Positions 50,531-60,046 of a stretch of 64,000 nt of DNA are shown here, in pieces. Position numbers and translations under genes: made by a program. The DNA lies in the NCBI RefSeq assembly GCF_026339735.1, contig NZ_JAPEQG010000002.1, forward strand, positions 1,177,703 to 1,241,702. Reading direction: 5' to 3'. Under the pieces are notes generated by a model. The model did not search any database. It was not told the origin of the DNA and worked only from the letters and a program-made list of their open reading frames with translations. The first letter of the stretch is position 1; every line of letters begins with the position of its first letter. Origin of the DNA: Streptomyces sp. NBC_01669 (GTDB taxonomy: Bacteria; Actinomycetota; Actinomycetes; Streptomycetales; Streptomycetaceae).

Positions 50531-51507
50531 ACCGCAAAGCTTCCCGGCGACCGCGCAGGGATACCGCCAACTCGTCGCCTGGGCCCGCTCGTTCGGAGTG
50601 GTGCGACGTGCCGGCGTCGAGTGCACCGGCTCCTACGGGGCGGCCTTGGCCCGCCACCTGCACGCCGAGGGAATCGAGGTCACGGAGGGTCAACCAGCCG
50701 GACAAGGCCGCCCGCCGGCGCCACGGCAAGACCGACGCCGTCGACGCCGAGGCCGCCGCCCGCGCCGTGCTGTCCGCACGCGCCACCGCCACGGCCAAGA
50801 CGAGCGACGGCCCGGTGGAGATGCTGCGGCTGTTCAAACTCGCCAAGGGATCCGCGATCAAGTCCCGCACCCAGGCCATCAACCAGCTCAAGAGCGTCCT
50901 GGTCTGCGCCGACTCCGCCCTGCGCGAGGCCCTGGCCAGCCTGACCAACCCGCACCTGATCAAGCGGTGCGCCGCACTGGAAGCTCTGGACGCGACCGGG
51001 CCTGCTACAGCTGCCCGGCACACCCTGCGTCTGCCGGCCCGCCGAATCCAGCACCTGACCGAAGAGATCGACGACCTGAACCAGCGGATAGCCGAGGCCG
51101 TCAAGGCGAGTACGCCCGGTCTGCTCGACGTCCGCGGCGTCGGCCCGGACAGCGCCGCAGCCCTGCTCATCGCCGCAGGTGACAACCCCGAACGCCTCAC
51201 CAGCGAGGCGTCTTTCGCCGCCTTGTGCGGCACCAGCCCGGTCGAAGCGTCCTCCGGCAAGACCCAGCGCCGCAGACTCAACCGCGGCGGCGACCGCCAG
51301 GCCAACGCCGCCCTCTACCGGATCGTCCTCAGCCGCCTGCGCTGGGACGACCGCACCCGGAACTACCTGCAGCGACGCCTTGCCGAGGGCAAGACGCGCC
51401 GAAAAATCATCCGCTGCCTCAAGCGCTACATCGCACGGGAGGTCTACCGGCTCATCGCCACTCCGAGTCCCGCAGCCAGCCGCGCACGTGCCGCAACCGC
51501 TACTTGA
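50528..51507 (+). pseudogene. second IS110-family transposase, 5'-truncated and frameshifted
   Basis: The frame starts without its N-terminal DEDD beginning: SFPATAQGYRQLVAWARSFG, AGVECTGSYGAALARHLHAE, then a one-base shift near 50690 (GAGGGTCAACC), then VNQPDKAARRRHGKTDAVDA, LLDVRGVGPDSAAALLIAAG, FAALCGTSPVEASSGKTQRR and LNRGGDRQANAALYRI to the stop at 51507. It belongs to a different IS110 subgroup from the element in ssb. Inactive. Confidence 0.85.
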
Positions 51508-51587
51508 CATCCATAGGGGCATCAATGCCGCGGCGTGAGCTCTCGACTATGCCCACTTCTCCGGACGCTCGATGACATGCCCCGTCT

Positions 51588-53425
51588 CAGCTTGACTCTG
51601 TCGGTGATCTTGGTGTTTCCCAGTGCGCGAGCATGATCGGCGGGCATGCTCAGTGCTGTTTCGAAAGCCGATACAGCTGCCGAGGTGTCCGTTGTCGCTC
51701 CATCCCCGCTCCGGTGAGCAAGTCCCGCCTCTGACCGCCCAGATCGCACGGGCAAGCAATCCGACCGGTACGACGGCGATGTGGGTCAGAGACCGGCTGG
51801 ACGGGTTGTGGCGCGACGAGGACTTCGCCGGCTGGTATCCGCGCGACGGGCGTCCCGGGCTCTCGCCTGCCCAACTGGCCACCGTCTGTGTGCTGCAGTT
51901 CCTGCTTGGTCTGTCGGACCGGCAGGCAGCGGAAGCGGTCCGCTGCCGCATCGATTTCAAGTACGCCATGGCCATGGAGCTGGACGATCCCGGCTTCCAC
52001 CACAGCGTGCTGGCCGACTTCCGCGAGCGCGTCGCGCAGGACGACCGCGCCGACCGACTCTTGGATCTGGTGCTCGCCCGTCTGAAGGAGGCCGGCCTCG
52101 TGGGCGAGCGCACCACGCAGCGCACCGACTCCACCCACGTCCTGGCCGCGGTGCGCGACCTGACCCGGCTGGAACTGGTCACCGAGGCGGTCCGTGCCGC
52201 GCTTGAAGAAGTGGCCCGCACGGCCGGGCATCTGCTGATCGGCCTGGTCGACGAGGACTGGGGGCGCCGCTATGGCCGCCCGGTCCGCCTGGGCAAGAAC
52301 CCCACCCGGCCCAAGACCAGGATCCTCGCCGCCGGCAACGACGCCTGCCGACTGCTGGAACGACTCCACCGGGACGGGTCCGCCTACCGGCCCGGCCCAC
52401 AAGCCGAGGCCCTACGGCAGATCGTGGTGCAGCACTACTACCGCGACACGGCAGGCCGCCTGCACTGGCGCACCACCGACGACGACGGGCTACCGCCCTC
52501 CTCCTCGGCGATCGTCTCTCCCTACGACATCACGGCGCGCTACGTGCGGCACGGACACATCATCCGCTGGAAGGGCTTCGCCGCCCATCTCACCGAGACG
52601 TGTGCCTCTGACAGCGTCAACGTGATCACGGACGTGGCCACCACGTCGGCCGCCACCAACGACGGCCAGGCCCTGCCCGGCATCCACACCCGCCTGGCTC
52701 GTCGCGGGCTGCTGCCCGCCGAGCACCTGGTCGACGGCGGCTACACCTCCCTGGTCCACCTGGAACGAGCCGACCGCGAACACCAGGTCACCGTCACCGG
52801 GCCGCTACCGGGCAACCCCACCCGCCAGCACCGCAGGAACGAGGGCTTCGACCGGGACGACTTCCACATCGACTTCGACCGCCGACAAGTCACCTGCCCC
52901 CAGGGCCAGGTCAGCGCGGGCTGGCACGGCCCCTACCCGACCTCCTCGCCCACCGCGGCGCCCCTGATCGTGGCACGGTTCACCAAGAGCCAGTGCCAGC
53001 CCTGTCCGGACCGCCCCCGATGCACCAGCTCCCGCGAGAACGCCCGCAACGTGGGCTTTCCCCCGCGAGAACTCCGCGACCTGCAAGTCCGCGTCCGCAC
53101 CGAGCAGCAGACACCCGAATGGAAGGCCCGCTACGCAGTCCGCTCCGGCGTGGAGGGCACCATCAACGAGTTTGCCCACGGACACGGCATGCGCCGCTGC
53201 CGCTACCGAGGACAGCCGAAAGCCCACCTGCAACACGTACTCACAGCCATCGCCGTGAACATCGAACGACTCAGCACTCGGTCAGTGACCCAGGAAACCC
53301 CTTCACCGAGACCGCCGACCGCCTTCCAGACCTTCCTGGACCAGCAGGGAATTCCCCGATCGAAGTCCTGGCGCACCCTCGGCACCTAACCTCGACCATC
53401 CAAGATCACCGACAGAGTCAAGCTC
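51588..53425 (+). mobile_element. second IS1182-family insertion sequence
   Basis: The inverted ends AGCTTGACTCTGTCGGTGAT, then CTTGG (left 51589-51613, right 53400-53424), are identical over 25 bp, with weaker matches outside. It is 1.84 kb, has a different sequence from the IS1182 element at 40 kb, and its right end cuts an NYN-domain gene. Confidence 0.85.
51692..53389 (+). CDS. IS1182-family transposase
   Basis: About 565 residues if translation begins at TTG 51692 (GAGG 6 nt upstream; reads MSLHPRSGEQVPPLTAQIA); the open frame itself starts at GTG 51623. It shows LSDRQAAEAVRCRIDFKYAM, DDPGFHHSVLADFRERV, RTDSTHVLAAVRDLTRLELV, IIRWKGFAAHLTETC, LVDGGYTSLVHLERA and RSGVEGTINEFAHGHGMRRC, the complete IS1182 set. 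It appears intact. Confidence 0.9.
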   Translation: MSLHPRSGEQVPPLTAQIARASNPTGTTAMWVRDRLDGLWRDEDFAGWYPRDGRPGLSPAQLATVCVLQFLLGLSDRQAAEAVRCRIDFKYAMAMELDDPGFHHSVLADFRERVAQDDRADRLLDLVLARLKEAGLVGERTTQRTDSTHVLAAVRDLTRLELVTEAVRAALEEVARTAGHLLIGLVDEDWGRRYGRPVRLGKNPTRPKTRILAAGNDACRLLERLHRDGSAYRPGPQAEALRQIVVQHYYRDTAGRLHWRTTDDDGLPPSSSAIVSPYDITARYVRHGHIIRWKGFAAHLTETCASDSVNVITDVATTSAATNDGQALPGIHTRLARRGLLPAEHLVDGGYTSLVHLERADREHQVTVTGPLPGNPTRQHRRNEGFDRDDFHIDFDRRQVTCPQGQVSAGWHGPYPTSSPTAAPLIVARFTKSQCQPCPDRPRCTSSRENARNVGFPPRELRDLQVRVRTEQQTPEWKARYAVRSGVEGTINEFAHGHGMRRCRYRGQPKAHLQHVLTAIAVNIERLSTRSVTQETPSPRPPTAFQTFLDQQGIPRSKSWRTLGT

Positions 53426-53427
53426 AG

Positions 53428-53737
53428 GGTCCACGACCTTCTCCGGCAGCTGCGCACCGGTGAACTTGGCGCGGCCGATGGAGAAGGACGCCGGCATGAG
53501 CTTCTGCAACTCGTTCGAGAACCGCTTGGGTGGGAAGGCCGCCATGATGTGGGTGGCTGGGGCGAGGCGCTGAGCGGTCTGAACGGCGGGGGAGAGGTCG
53601 CTGTCCGCACTGATCACCATGGCTGAGGTGGCTGCTCGGGTCACTACGTCGGCAACGAGGGAGACCGCTATGTTGACGTCGGTTTCCTTCTCTTCGTAGT
53701 GGGTCCACTGCGAGCCGCACCGGCGGCATTCCTTATC
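53428..53737 (-). pseudogene. NYN-domain (PIN-like) protein, fragment
   Basis: Minus-strand codons read KECRRCGSQWTHYEEKETDV, NIAVSLVADVVTRAATSAMV, ISADSDLSPAVQTAQRLAPA, AAFPPKRFSNELQKLMPASF and PEKVVDP, the second half of a NYN/DUF88 nuclease-like domain, including its late acidic residues (ETDVN, SADSD). The 3' end is cut by the IS1182 end (53425) and the 5' part is replaced by unrelated sequence. Confidence 0.7.
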
Positions 53738-53895
53738 CGGTACGACAGGTCCTGCAGCGCCGGAGGCGTCCACCGGCCGGGCAGTCCGGTGCCGGGAGTG
53801 AGGAACCGGTGCAGTGCATCAAGGCGGCTGCGTTCCTCCCGCACGCCGAGGGCAACGATTTCCACCCAGAATCCGGCGGCCGCAAAACGTTCGAC
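53738..53895 (-). pseudogene. zeta-toxin-like kinase, C-terminal scrap
   Basis: The frame VERFAAAGFWVEIVALGVRE, then ERSRLDALHRFL, matches the end of the P-loop core in Streptomyces zeta-toxin family proteins (GYRVEVVALAVREEDS type). Upstream and downstream parts are missing. Tentative. Confidence 0.35.
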
Positions 53896-54120
53896 CCACC
53901 AGTATCAAACCCGGCATCGTGGTCCGTACAAGATTGCCAGCACCTGGCATCATGGTCCGTTACTCCGTCCTGTCATCATGACCACGGCGCGGGAGCGGCG
54001 GCGTCGTGATCCGCATGAGGGCATCTACGCCATTTGCCTTCCGCCGGTGCTGCGCCCCCTCGCTCCGATGTGCGCGAGCATGCCGGGCGCAAGACGCGCT
54101 CGCCTGAGACAGGAGCCGTA

Positions 54121-56079
54121 ATGGCACTGAAGATACGCAGACCGAAGACTGCCGCCTTGGCGCTCGCCGCCACCGTGGCCGCGGTCTCGTTGGGCACCGC
54201 CCTTCCCTCGGCCGCCGCCGGGTACACCGCGTCGGCGGGGCCGTGGAGCACAGCCGTCGCCTTGACCGGAGCCGACGGCCAGCAGACTCTCATCGATGTC
54301 CAGGTGGCCGGTGACGGCGCCGCGTTCGCGCTGTGGCGGGACAAGGCCGCCGGGGCCACCGGTTGGGACTTCCGGACCGCCGTCCGGCCTGCCGGCAGCG
54401 CGACGTGGAGTGCGCCGCACACCCTGGCGACCGGGCGTGACAAGAATTCCGCGGCCGTCCTTGCCGTGAGCGCCGACGGGCGGGCCGTGGTGACCTGGCT
54501 GGACGGCAGTGGTGCAGACGGTTCGCTGGTCGCCCTGGCCGCCGGCTGGAACCCGGCCACGGCAGCCTGGTCCGCCCCGGCCACCCTAGCCGCCTGGGAC
54601 GGCCTGGACATGTCCACGCCCCGCCTGGCCGCGGCGGCCGACGGCACCTTCACCGCCGTATGGGACCAGGGCGACGGGTACCGGAACTACGATGTGAGGA
54701 CCGCCGCCCTTGCCCCCAGCGACCGGGCGTGGTCCGCACCCCGGACGCTGGGCTCCACCACTACCGGATCCATCTGGAACATCGACCTCGCGGTGGCCCC
54801 CGGCGGCGCCGCCACCGCGGTCTGGGATGAACTCAACCGTTTCACCGACGAGCACACGGTCTCCACTGCCACCCGCACCTCGGCCCAGCCCAGTTGGAGC
54901 AGTGCCTCCGTGCTGCCCGGCACCGACGCCACGTCCAGCAACGTACAGGTGGCGATGGACGCCAAGAACGCCACCACCGTGCTGTGGCGCAACGGCGCCG
55001 ACGACCTCAAATCCGCCACCCGTACCGCTCCTTCGGGCAGCTGGGGTGCAGCTCAGACCGCCGTTTCCGCCATCAACTACAGCGACGGAAGCGAACCGCT
55101 GGCCGCGCCCAACGGTGACGTCACCTACGTGTGGACGGGCTGGAGCCGCACCGCCGGTACCCCCGTTGTGCAGACGGTGACCCGCACCGCGAGCACCGGG
55201 ACCTGGTCCGCGCCGAAGACGCTATCCACCGGCTACGTCAACTGGCAGGTGGACGCCTCCATCGGCGCTGACGGAACCGTGCAGGTCGTGTGGCCGCAGG
55301 TGCCGAGCATCGACAACGGCGACGACAACTACCTTGAATGGGCGGTGCGCGCCGACGGCACCTGGAGCAAGGCCACCGCTCTGAACAGCACACCCGTCGT
55401 CGCCGTCCCCAACACCGACGCCCTCGCCGCCGAGGTGGCTGCCGGACCGGACGGCCGGGCCACGGTGCTGTGGCGCAAGGCCGAGTACACCGGCAGCGGC
55501 GGCTACGCCTCCCAGGTGTGGTCCCAGTCGCAGACCCTGTTGATCAAGCCACAGATCACCACCAACGCTGCGGTGAGCGGAACGGCCCGAACCGGCTCCA
55601 CCCTCACCTGCTCCGCCGCCTGGAACGGCACCAACACCAAGGCCACCTGGTCCTGGCTGCGCGACGGCGCGGTCATCTCCGGCGCCACCGCCAAGACCCG
55701 CGCCCTCACCTCTGCCGACTACGCCCATAAGGTGTCCTGCCGGGTCACGGTCAGCAACGGCGCGGGCTCCGTCGCTTCCACCTCACCTGCGCTGAAGGTC
55801 GCGGTCGGCCCCGCCCTGAAGGCCACCACCGCGCCGTCGATCTCCGGCTTCGTCAAGGTCGGCTACAAGCTGACGGCTGCCCGCGGCACTTGGTCGCCGT
55901 CCGCCACTTCCTACACGTACCAGTGGAAGCGCAACGGCAAGTCCATCAGCGGCGCGACCAAGTCCACTTACGTCCTGGTGAAGGCCGACCGTGGCCAGAA
56001 GATCACGTTCAAGATCACTGCCCACCGTAACGGCTGGACCAACGGCACGACCACCACTAAGCCCGTCACCGTGCGCTGA
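54121..56079 (+). CDS. secreted beta-rich repeat protein with Ig-like tail
   Basis: 652 residues from ATG 54121 (CAGGAG 6 nt upstream). A Sec signal, MALKIRRPKTAALALAATVA, is cleaved near ALPSAAAG. Residues about 40-475 contain repeats of the type 'dGtatavWd...w.v.tAtr..g..WsaP.tL' (AAVLAVSADGRAVVTWLDGS, VAPGGAATAVWDELNR, GPDGRATVLWRKAEY), probably a beta-propeller. Residues about 480-565 and 566-652 are two Ig-like units (VSGTARTGSTLTCSAAWNG, and ISGFVKVGYKLTAARGTWSP followed by YQWKRNGKSISGATKSTYVL). It is presumably a surface or extracellular binding protein; no catalytic motif was seen. Confidence 0.75.
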   Translation: MALKIRRPKTAALALAATVAAVSLGTALPSAAAGYTASAGPWSTAVALTGADGQQTLIDVQVAGDGAAFALWRDKAAGATGWDFRTAVRPAGSATWSAPHTLATGRDKNSAAVLAVSADGRAVVTWLDGSGADGSLVALAAGWNPATAAWSAPATLAAWDGLDMSTPRLAAAADGTFTAVWDQGDGYRNYDVRTAALAPSDRAWSAPRTLGSTTTGSIWNIDLAVAPGGAATAVWDELNRFTDEHTVSTATRTSAQPSWSSASVLPGTDATSSNVQVAMDAKNATTVLWRNGADDLKSATRTAPSGSWGAAQTAVSAINYSDGSEPLAAPNGDVTYVWTGWSRTAGTPVVQTVTRTASTGTWSAPKTLSTGYVNWQVDASIGADGTVQVVWPQVPSIDNGDDNYLEWAVRADGTWSKATALNSTPVVAVPNTDALAAEVAAGPDGRATVLWRKAEYTGSGGYASQVWSQSQTLLIKPQITTNAAVSGTARTGSTLTCSAAWNGTNTKATWSWLRDGAVISGATAKTRALTSADYAHKVSCRVTVSNGAGSVASTSPALKVAVGPALKATTAPSISGFVKVGYKLTAARGTWSPSATSYTYQWKRNGKSISGATKSTYVLVKADRGQKITFKITAHRNGWTNGTTTTKPVTVR

Positions 56080-56082
56080 CCC

Positions 56083-56111
56083 GACGCGGGCCGGTACCAC
56101 CGGCCCGCGTC
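56083..56111 (+). terminator. terminator after the secreted repeat protein gene
   Basis: GACGCGGGCCGGT and its exact complement form a 13-bp stem with a 3-nt loop, beginning 3 nt after the stop codon. Confidence 0.8.
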
Positions 56112-56491
56112 TGCCGATCCGGGACCCGGCCGACTCAGAGGTGGTGGTGGCCAGCCTTCAACTCACCTATGAAAGCCGCCCTTAGCGAGCGCAAGACCGT
56201 GCGGTTCGAGGCTGGGCGCCTGCCGTGCCGCTGCGGCTGAGAGAGCGTCGGCTCCCGAAGCCGTCGAGCAGGCCCACGCCGACTTCGCCGCCCTCTGGCT
56301 TCGTGCGGAAGGAGCCGCGGAAGTCGGCGACTCGGGCCACCGAGTCGTCGACGACGATCTCGGCCGCTACAACCCACGTGTGCGGGTGCTTGAGAGTGCT
56401 AGGGCGCGTATTGAGTTCTGATCAATCGGCGGTCCGGAGGAGGTTAAGAACCGTGCCCCGCACTTCGTCGAGGTGCACGGGCTGTGTGTCG
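56112..56491. other. 380-bp region of degraded coding sequence
   Basis: Minus-strand scraps such as HTWVVAAEIVVDDSVARVAD and a short frame MPDDTQPVHLDEVRGTVLNL suggest decayed genes, but no complete gene or family could be supported. Confidence 0.3.
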
Positions 56492-56962
56492 TCAGGCATC
56501 CGACTCGGCCCCAGCAATCCCGGTGTCGGTGTCGGCCGAAAGGGTTGTACGGGCGGAGGGGCCAATTCCATAACCGTCCAGCGCGCGCTCGATCACACCG
56601 CCTCCCCCGTACGTCACCTGCGCCCCGTGGCAGGGAAGGATGAGCCCGCCATCCACCCTGCGGCCTGGGGCGTTCTCCCTCCGGGCCTGGTACTCAGAGG
56701 ATCCACCCAGGACAACGTCGCCGGGCCGGGCCTTCTTTGCCGCGGCGTTGATCGTCAGCAGTGGTGTAGCGCTCGTCCGCGCCGCGCTGTCACTCCCGCT
56801 CTTGGAGACGTAATGGGTGGTCCCCGTCGCCGCGGCTGCGGCAGCGGGCGAGGTTCCCCGGAGACCCAGGGCGACCCCGGCCGAGGCTGCGGTGCCGACG
56901 GCGAGGAACGCCCGACGCGGGACATCCCGGCGTCTGGCGGAGTCTGGTTGCGGCTCGATCAT
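56492..56962 (-). pseudogene. N-terminal remnant of a second exported beta-helix protein
   Basis: From ATG 56962 the minus strand reads MIEPQPDSARRRDVPRRAFL, a Tat-like signal, then TTHYVSKSGSDSAARTSATP and LLTINAAAKKARPGDVV. This closely parallels the first ~85 residues of the beta-helix protein at 32.65 kb (MIEPTRDS..., TYYVAVNGSDTAPGTSAEPL, INAAAQKAQPGDTV). After PGDVV similarity collapses although the frame remains open to 56492, so the gene is truncated or rearranged. It sits next to the rve-type IS at 56971. Confidence 0.65.
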
Positions 56963-56970
56963 GTTGACCC

Positions 56971-58214
56971 TGCCCTTGCCGAAAACTCATCCGCCCTGGT
57001 GGTAGCCGGTGTGCGGGATGTCGACCGTGGCCGCTCGCGCCGGCACCCTCACGTGGCTGTCGATCAGCGCGGCATGATGATCGACCGTGCTGCTACGACT
57101 GGCCTGCCTGGGCGTGACGAACGCATTCGCCTTGCTGCGCCTGCTGCCGATGAGCGCCCGGGACAAGGACACGGAGATCCTTGCCCTGCGTCATCAGATC
57201 ACGGTGCTGGAACGCCAACTCGGCAAGCAGAGGGTGCGGTTCACCCCGACCGACCGGGCGTTCCTGGCGGCGCTGCTGCATCGGCTGCCACGGCATGTGC
57301 TGCGCAGGATGCGGCTGCTGGCGCGCCCGGAGACGGTGACGCGATGGCATCGCGACCTGGTCGCACGCCGCCACGCGGCCCGGTCTCGGCCGAAGCGCCC
57401 GGGTCGGCCACGGACCGTGCACTCGATCAGAGCCCTGGTGCTGCGCCTGGCGCGCGAAAATCCCAGCTGGGGCTACAGGAGAGTGCACGGTGAGCTGCTC
57501 GTGCTGGGGATCAAGGTTGCCGCTTCCACGGTATGGGAGATCCTCAAGGATGCCGGGATCGACCCGGCGCCCGAACGGAGCTCCGGCACCTGGGGCGACT
57601 TCCTGCGCTCCCAGGCCGACGCCCTTCTGGCCTGCGACTTCTTCGAAACGGTCACCCTGTCCGGGGTGCGGCTATACGTGTTCGCGGTGATCGAGCACGC
57701 CAACCGCCGGGTCCGTATCCTGGGCGCCACTGCTCACCCGTCCGCGGCCTGGGTGGTCCAGGCCGCGAAGAACCTCGTCATGGACCTCGAGGACGCGGGC
57801 TGCCGAGCGCGGTTCTTGATCCGGGACAGGGACGGGAAGTTCCCCGGGCTGTTCGACGCAGTCCTCAAGGAAGCGGGCATCGAGGTGGTGCTCAGCGGCG
57901 TTCAGATGCCAAGGATGAACTCCATCATGGAGAGGTGGGTGCAAACCTGCCGACGAGAACTGCTGGACCGCACACTGATCTGGAACCAGCGCCATCTCCT
58001 ATATGCCCTGCGCGAGTTCGAATCTTTCTACAACGAGCACAGGCCGCACCAGGGCATCGCGAATGCCCGCCCCCTCCATCCGCTACCTGCTCCGATCGAA
58101 GATCCGGGCACTATCGCGCGTCTCGACATACGCAGACGCACGCGACTCGGCGGCACCCTCCACGAGTACCAACATGCGGCCTGACCAGCACGGATGAGGT
58201 ATTCGGCAAGCGCA
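56971..58214 (+). mobile_element. rve-type insertion sequence, diverged complete copy
   Basis: The ends are TGCCCTTGCCGAAAACTCAT (left, 56971) and, read inward from 58214, TGCGCTTGCCGAATACCTCA. The 1.24-kb size and single gene match the element at 20.6 kb but the sequence is clearly diverged. It separates the beta-helix remnant from an IS701 fragment. Confidence 0.85.
57087..58184 (+). CDS. rve-type IS transposase, diverged copy
   Basis: 365 residues from GTG 57087: VLLRLACLGVTNAFALLRLL, RRVHGELLVLGIKVAASTVW, and the DDE set LACDFFETVT, FLIRDRDGKFPGLFDA, MERWVQTCRRELLDR. It ends LGGTLHEYQHAA like the other copies. It appears intact. Confidence 0.88.
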   Translation: MLLRLACLGVTNAFALLRLLPMSARDKDTEILALRHQITVLERQLGKQRVRFTPTDRAFLAALLHRLPRHVLRRMRLLARPETVTRWHRDLVARRHAARSRPKRPGRPRTVHSIRALVLRLARENPSWGYRRVHGELLVLGIKVAASTVWEILKDAGIDPAPERSSGTWGDFLRSQADALLACDFFETVTLSGVRLYVFAVIEHANRRVRILGATAHPSAAWVVQAAKNLVMDLEDAGCRARFLIRDRDGKFPGLFDAVLKEAGIEVVLSGVQMPRMNSIMERWVQTCRRELLDRTLIWNQRHLLYALREFESFYNEHRPHQGIANARPLHPLPAPIEDPGTIARLDIRRRTRLGGTLHEYQHAA

Positions 58215-58578
58215 CCGCCGGTGAGAGCGAGCCGGTGCAGTTCTGGCTGTCCGACCTGCCCTCCGGCATGCCTGTGACCACGCTGGTCCGGCTCGCCAAA
58301 CTCCGCTGGCGCATCGAACACGACTACCGGGAGATGAAACAGGCCCTGGGACTTGCCCACTTCGAGGGCCGGACCTGGGGCGGCTGGCACCACCACGTCA
58401 CCCTCGTCTCCGTCGCGCACGCCTTCTGCACCCTGCAACGACTGGCCCAAGCCCCAAAAGACGCGGCGCCGGCCTGAGCCTCTACCAGGTCGTCCGCGAG
58501 CTGCAGATACTCCTCGCCCTCTGGACCGGTGCCTGCCCCACCTGCCACCGCGACATACCCACACCGATACGAACCTGA
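58215..58578 (+). pseudogene. IS701-family transposase, C-terminal fragment
   Basis: It reads ESEPVQFWLSDLPSGMPVTT, KLRWRIEHDYREMKQALGLA (the catalytic Glu region), HFEGRTWGGWHHHVTLVSVA and AFCTLQRLAQAPKDAAPA, with a TGA at 58477. Sense then continues one frame over as GLSLYQVVRELQILLALWTG and CPTCHRDIPTPIRT to 58578. The N-terminal part is missing at the rve-type IS junction. Confidence 0.75.
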
Positions 58579-58589
58579 CCAAGCCCTAC

Positions 58590-59967
58590 TAGTACTGCAA
58601 CGACACTTCGTGATGTCCTCTGCGTTTGTAGTGGCTGATGCGAGCTCGTGCTTGGCTCTTTCTTCGCCATACGGACCAGGCGAGTACGTACTGGACGCCA
58701 TGACGGACGGGAAAGCAGATGCGATTGAAGAGACGCCGGGCCTCGTTCATGGTCACGGGTATGAGGGATCGCTCGCTATCGGTTTCGAGATCCCCCTTTT
58801 TGCCTCCGCCCGCAGGATGGCGAGGAAGGCGAGGGCGGCCATGGAAAGAGTTATGTGCCGGTACCACGCGGTATAGCCGCGGACTTGGTAGTGATCAAGT
58901 CCGGTCTCGTTCTTCGCGGCCTGGAAGCATTCCTCGACCATCCACCGGGACCCCGCGATCCGCACGAGTTCCCCAAGAGGCGTCCCGGTCGGGGAGAAGC
59001 AGATGTAATAGGCGATGTCCGTGGGGTCGGTAAGGCTGCGGCGTGCCAGTAGCCAGTGGTCCCAGCCCTCGCGGCGCCAGGGCCGGATCGGGGCTGCCGC
59101 CCAGTCGTAAACCCTCGGCCCATGAGCACCGTTGCCGCAGTTCAGAGTCTTCCACTCATCGTCGGCAAGCTGGTTGATCAGCTCGTCGGCGCGGGCCTGA
59201 CCGAAGAATTCCATGGTCATGACCATCTGCGATTTCGGAACCGCCAGCACGTGAGGTATTTCGTGTTCCTCCAGCCACAGCAGGATTCGGCTTGTCTGGC
59301 CGTAGACTTCATCAGCAGTCACCCAGCCAAACGGGATCCCAGCCTCCACCGCGCGTTGCAGCATGCGCAGTCCCAGGTCAGGTTTGGTGGCGAACTCGAC
59401 ATCGTCTTCGATACCGGCCACCCGGCAGCGTTCACGGTCCGACGTCCAGCCCTTCGGAAGATACAGCTCGCGGTCTATCAGGGCACGCCCCTTCCCGGAT
59501 CCGTAGGCCAGGAAGACTCCGATCTGAGAATTCTCAATCCGGCCGGCCGTCCCCGAGTACTGTCGGGCCACACCCGCCGACCGGACGCCCTTTTTCAGGA
59601 ATCCTGTCTCATCGAGGATGAGAATTCCCTGTTCGGGATCCCCGAGGAGTTCCACGACCGCGTCGCGGACATCGTCGCGCAGAGCCTCGGCGTCCCACAC
59701 GTAGTGGTTCAGCACACGCTGCATGCCCTGGGGGCCGTCATCGCCGACGGTCTCCGCCAGGGTCCAGCCGTTCTTGCGTTCCGTCTCACTCAGTAGTCCC
59801 CGCAGGTAGGACACCACCCGCCGCCGCGACTCCACACGACCGAACCGACCCGCGAACCGCGCCACGAAGTCATCGAATACATCTGACCAACCGTCAGTTA
59901 TCTCTTCCTGCATGCAGCAATCAACGAGGCAGCGTCCACAACGTCACGGAGTGTCGTTGCAGTACTA
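58590..59967 (-). mobile_element. IS701-family insertion sequence, complete
   Basis: The inverted ends TAGTACTGCAACGACACT (then T/C CGTGA) occur at 58590 and, inverted, at 59967. The right end lies only a base or two from the inverted repeat of the IS5-type element that follows. Confidence 0.85.
58753..59913 (-). CDS. IS701-family transposase
   Basis: 386 residues from ATG 59913: MQEEITDGWSDVFDDFVARF, LSETERKNGWTLAETVGDD, the DDE domain with D in ILILDETGFLKKGVRSAGVA, D in FGWVTADEVYGQTSRILLWL and E in WMVEECFQAAKNETGLDHYQ. The family signature GVARQYSGTAGRIENSQIGV is present. It appears intact. Confidence 0.9.
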   Translation of the reverse strand: MQEEITDGWSDVFDDFVARFAGRFGRVESRRRVVSYLRGLLSETERKNGWTLAETVGDDGPQGMQRVLNHYVWDAEALRDDVRDAVVELLGDPEQGILILDETGFLKKGVRSAGVARQYSGTAGRIENSQIGVFLAYGSGKGRALIDRELYLPKGWTSDRERCRVAGIEDDVEFATKPDLGLRMLQRAVEAGIPFGWVTADEVYGQTSRILLWLEEHEIPHVLAVPKSQMVMTMEFFGQARADELINQLADDEWKTLNCGNGAHGPRVYDWAAAPIRPWRREGWDHWLLARRSLTDPTDIAYYICFSPTGTPLGELVRIAGSRWMVEECFQAAKNETGLDHYQVRGYTAWYRHITLSMAALAFLAILRAEAKRGISKPIASDPSYP

Positions 59968-60046
59968 AAGAGCCTGTCCGGGCGATCATGGGCTCCCGCC
60001 GCGCAGCCGCCGGGCTGACCTCTATGGGTCTGCCCGGTCTGACGAC

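Noticed and set aside
49810..51507. A single 565-codon frame read as one protein
   Set aside because: The first part is out of frame with the IS1380 transposase and only the latter part (from about 50.7 kb) has real IS110 sense; it is a mosaic of two IS remnants.
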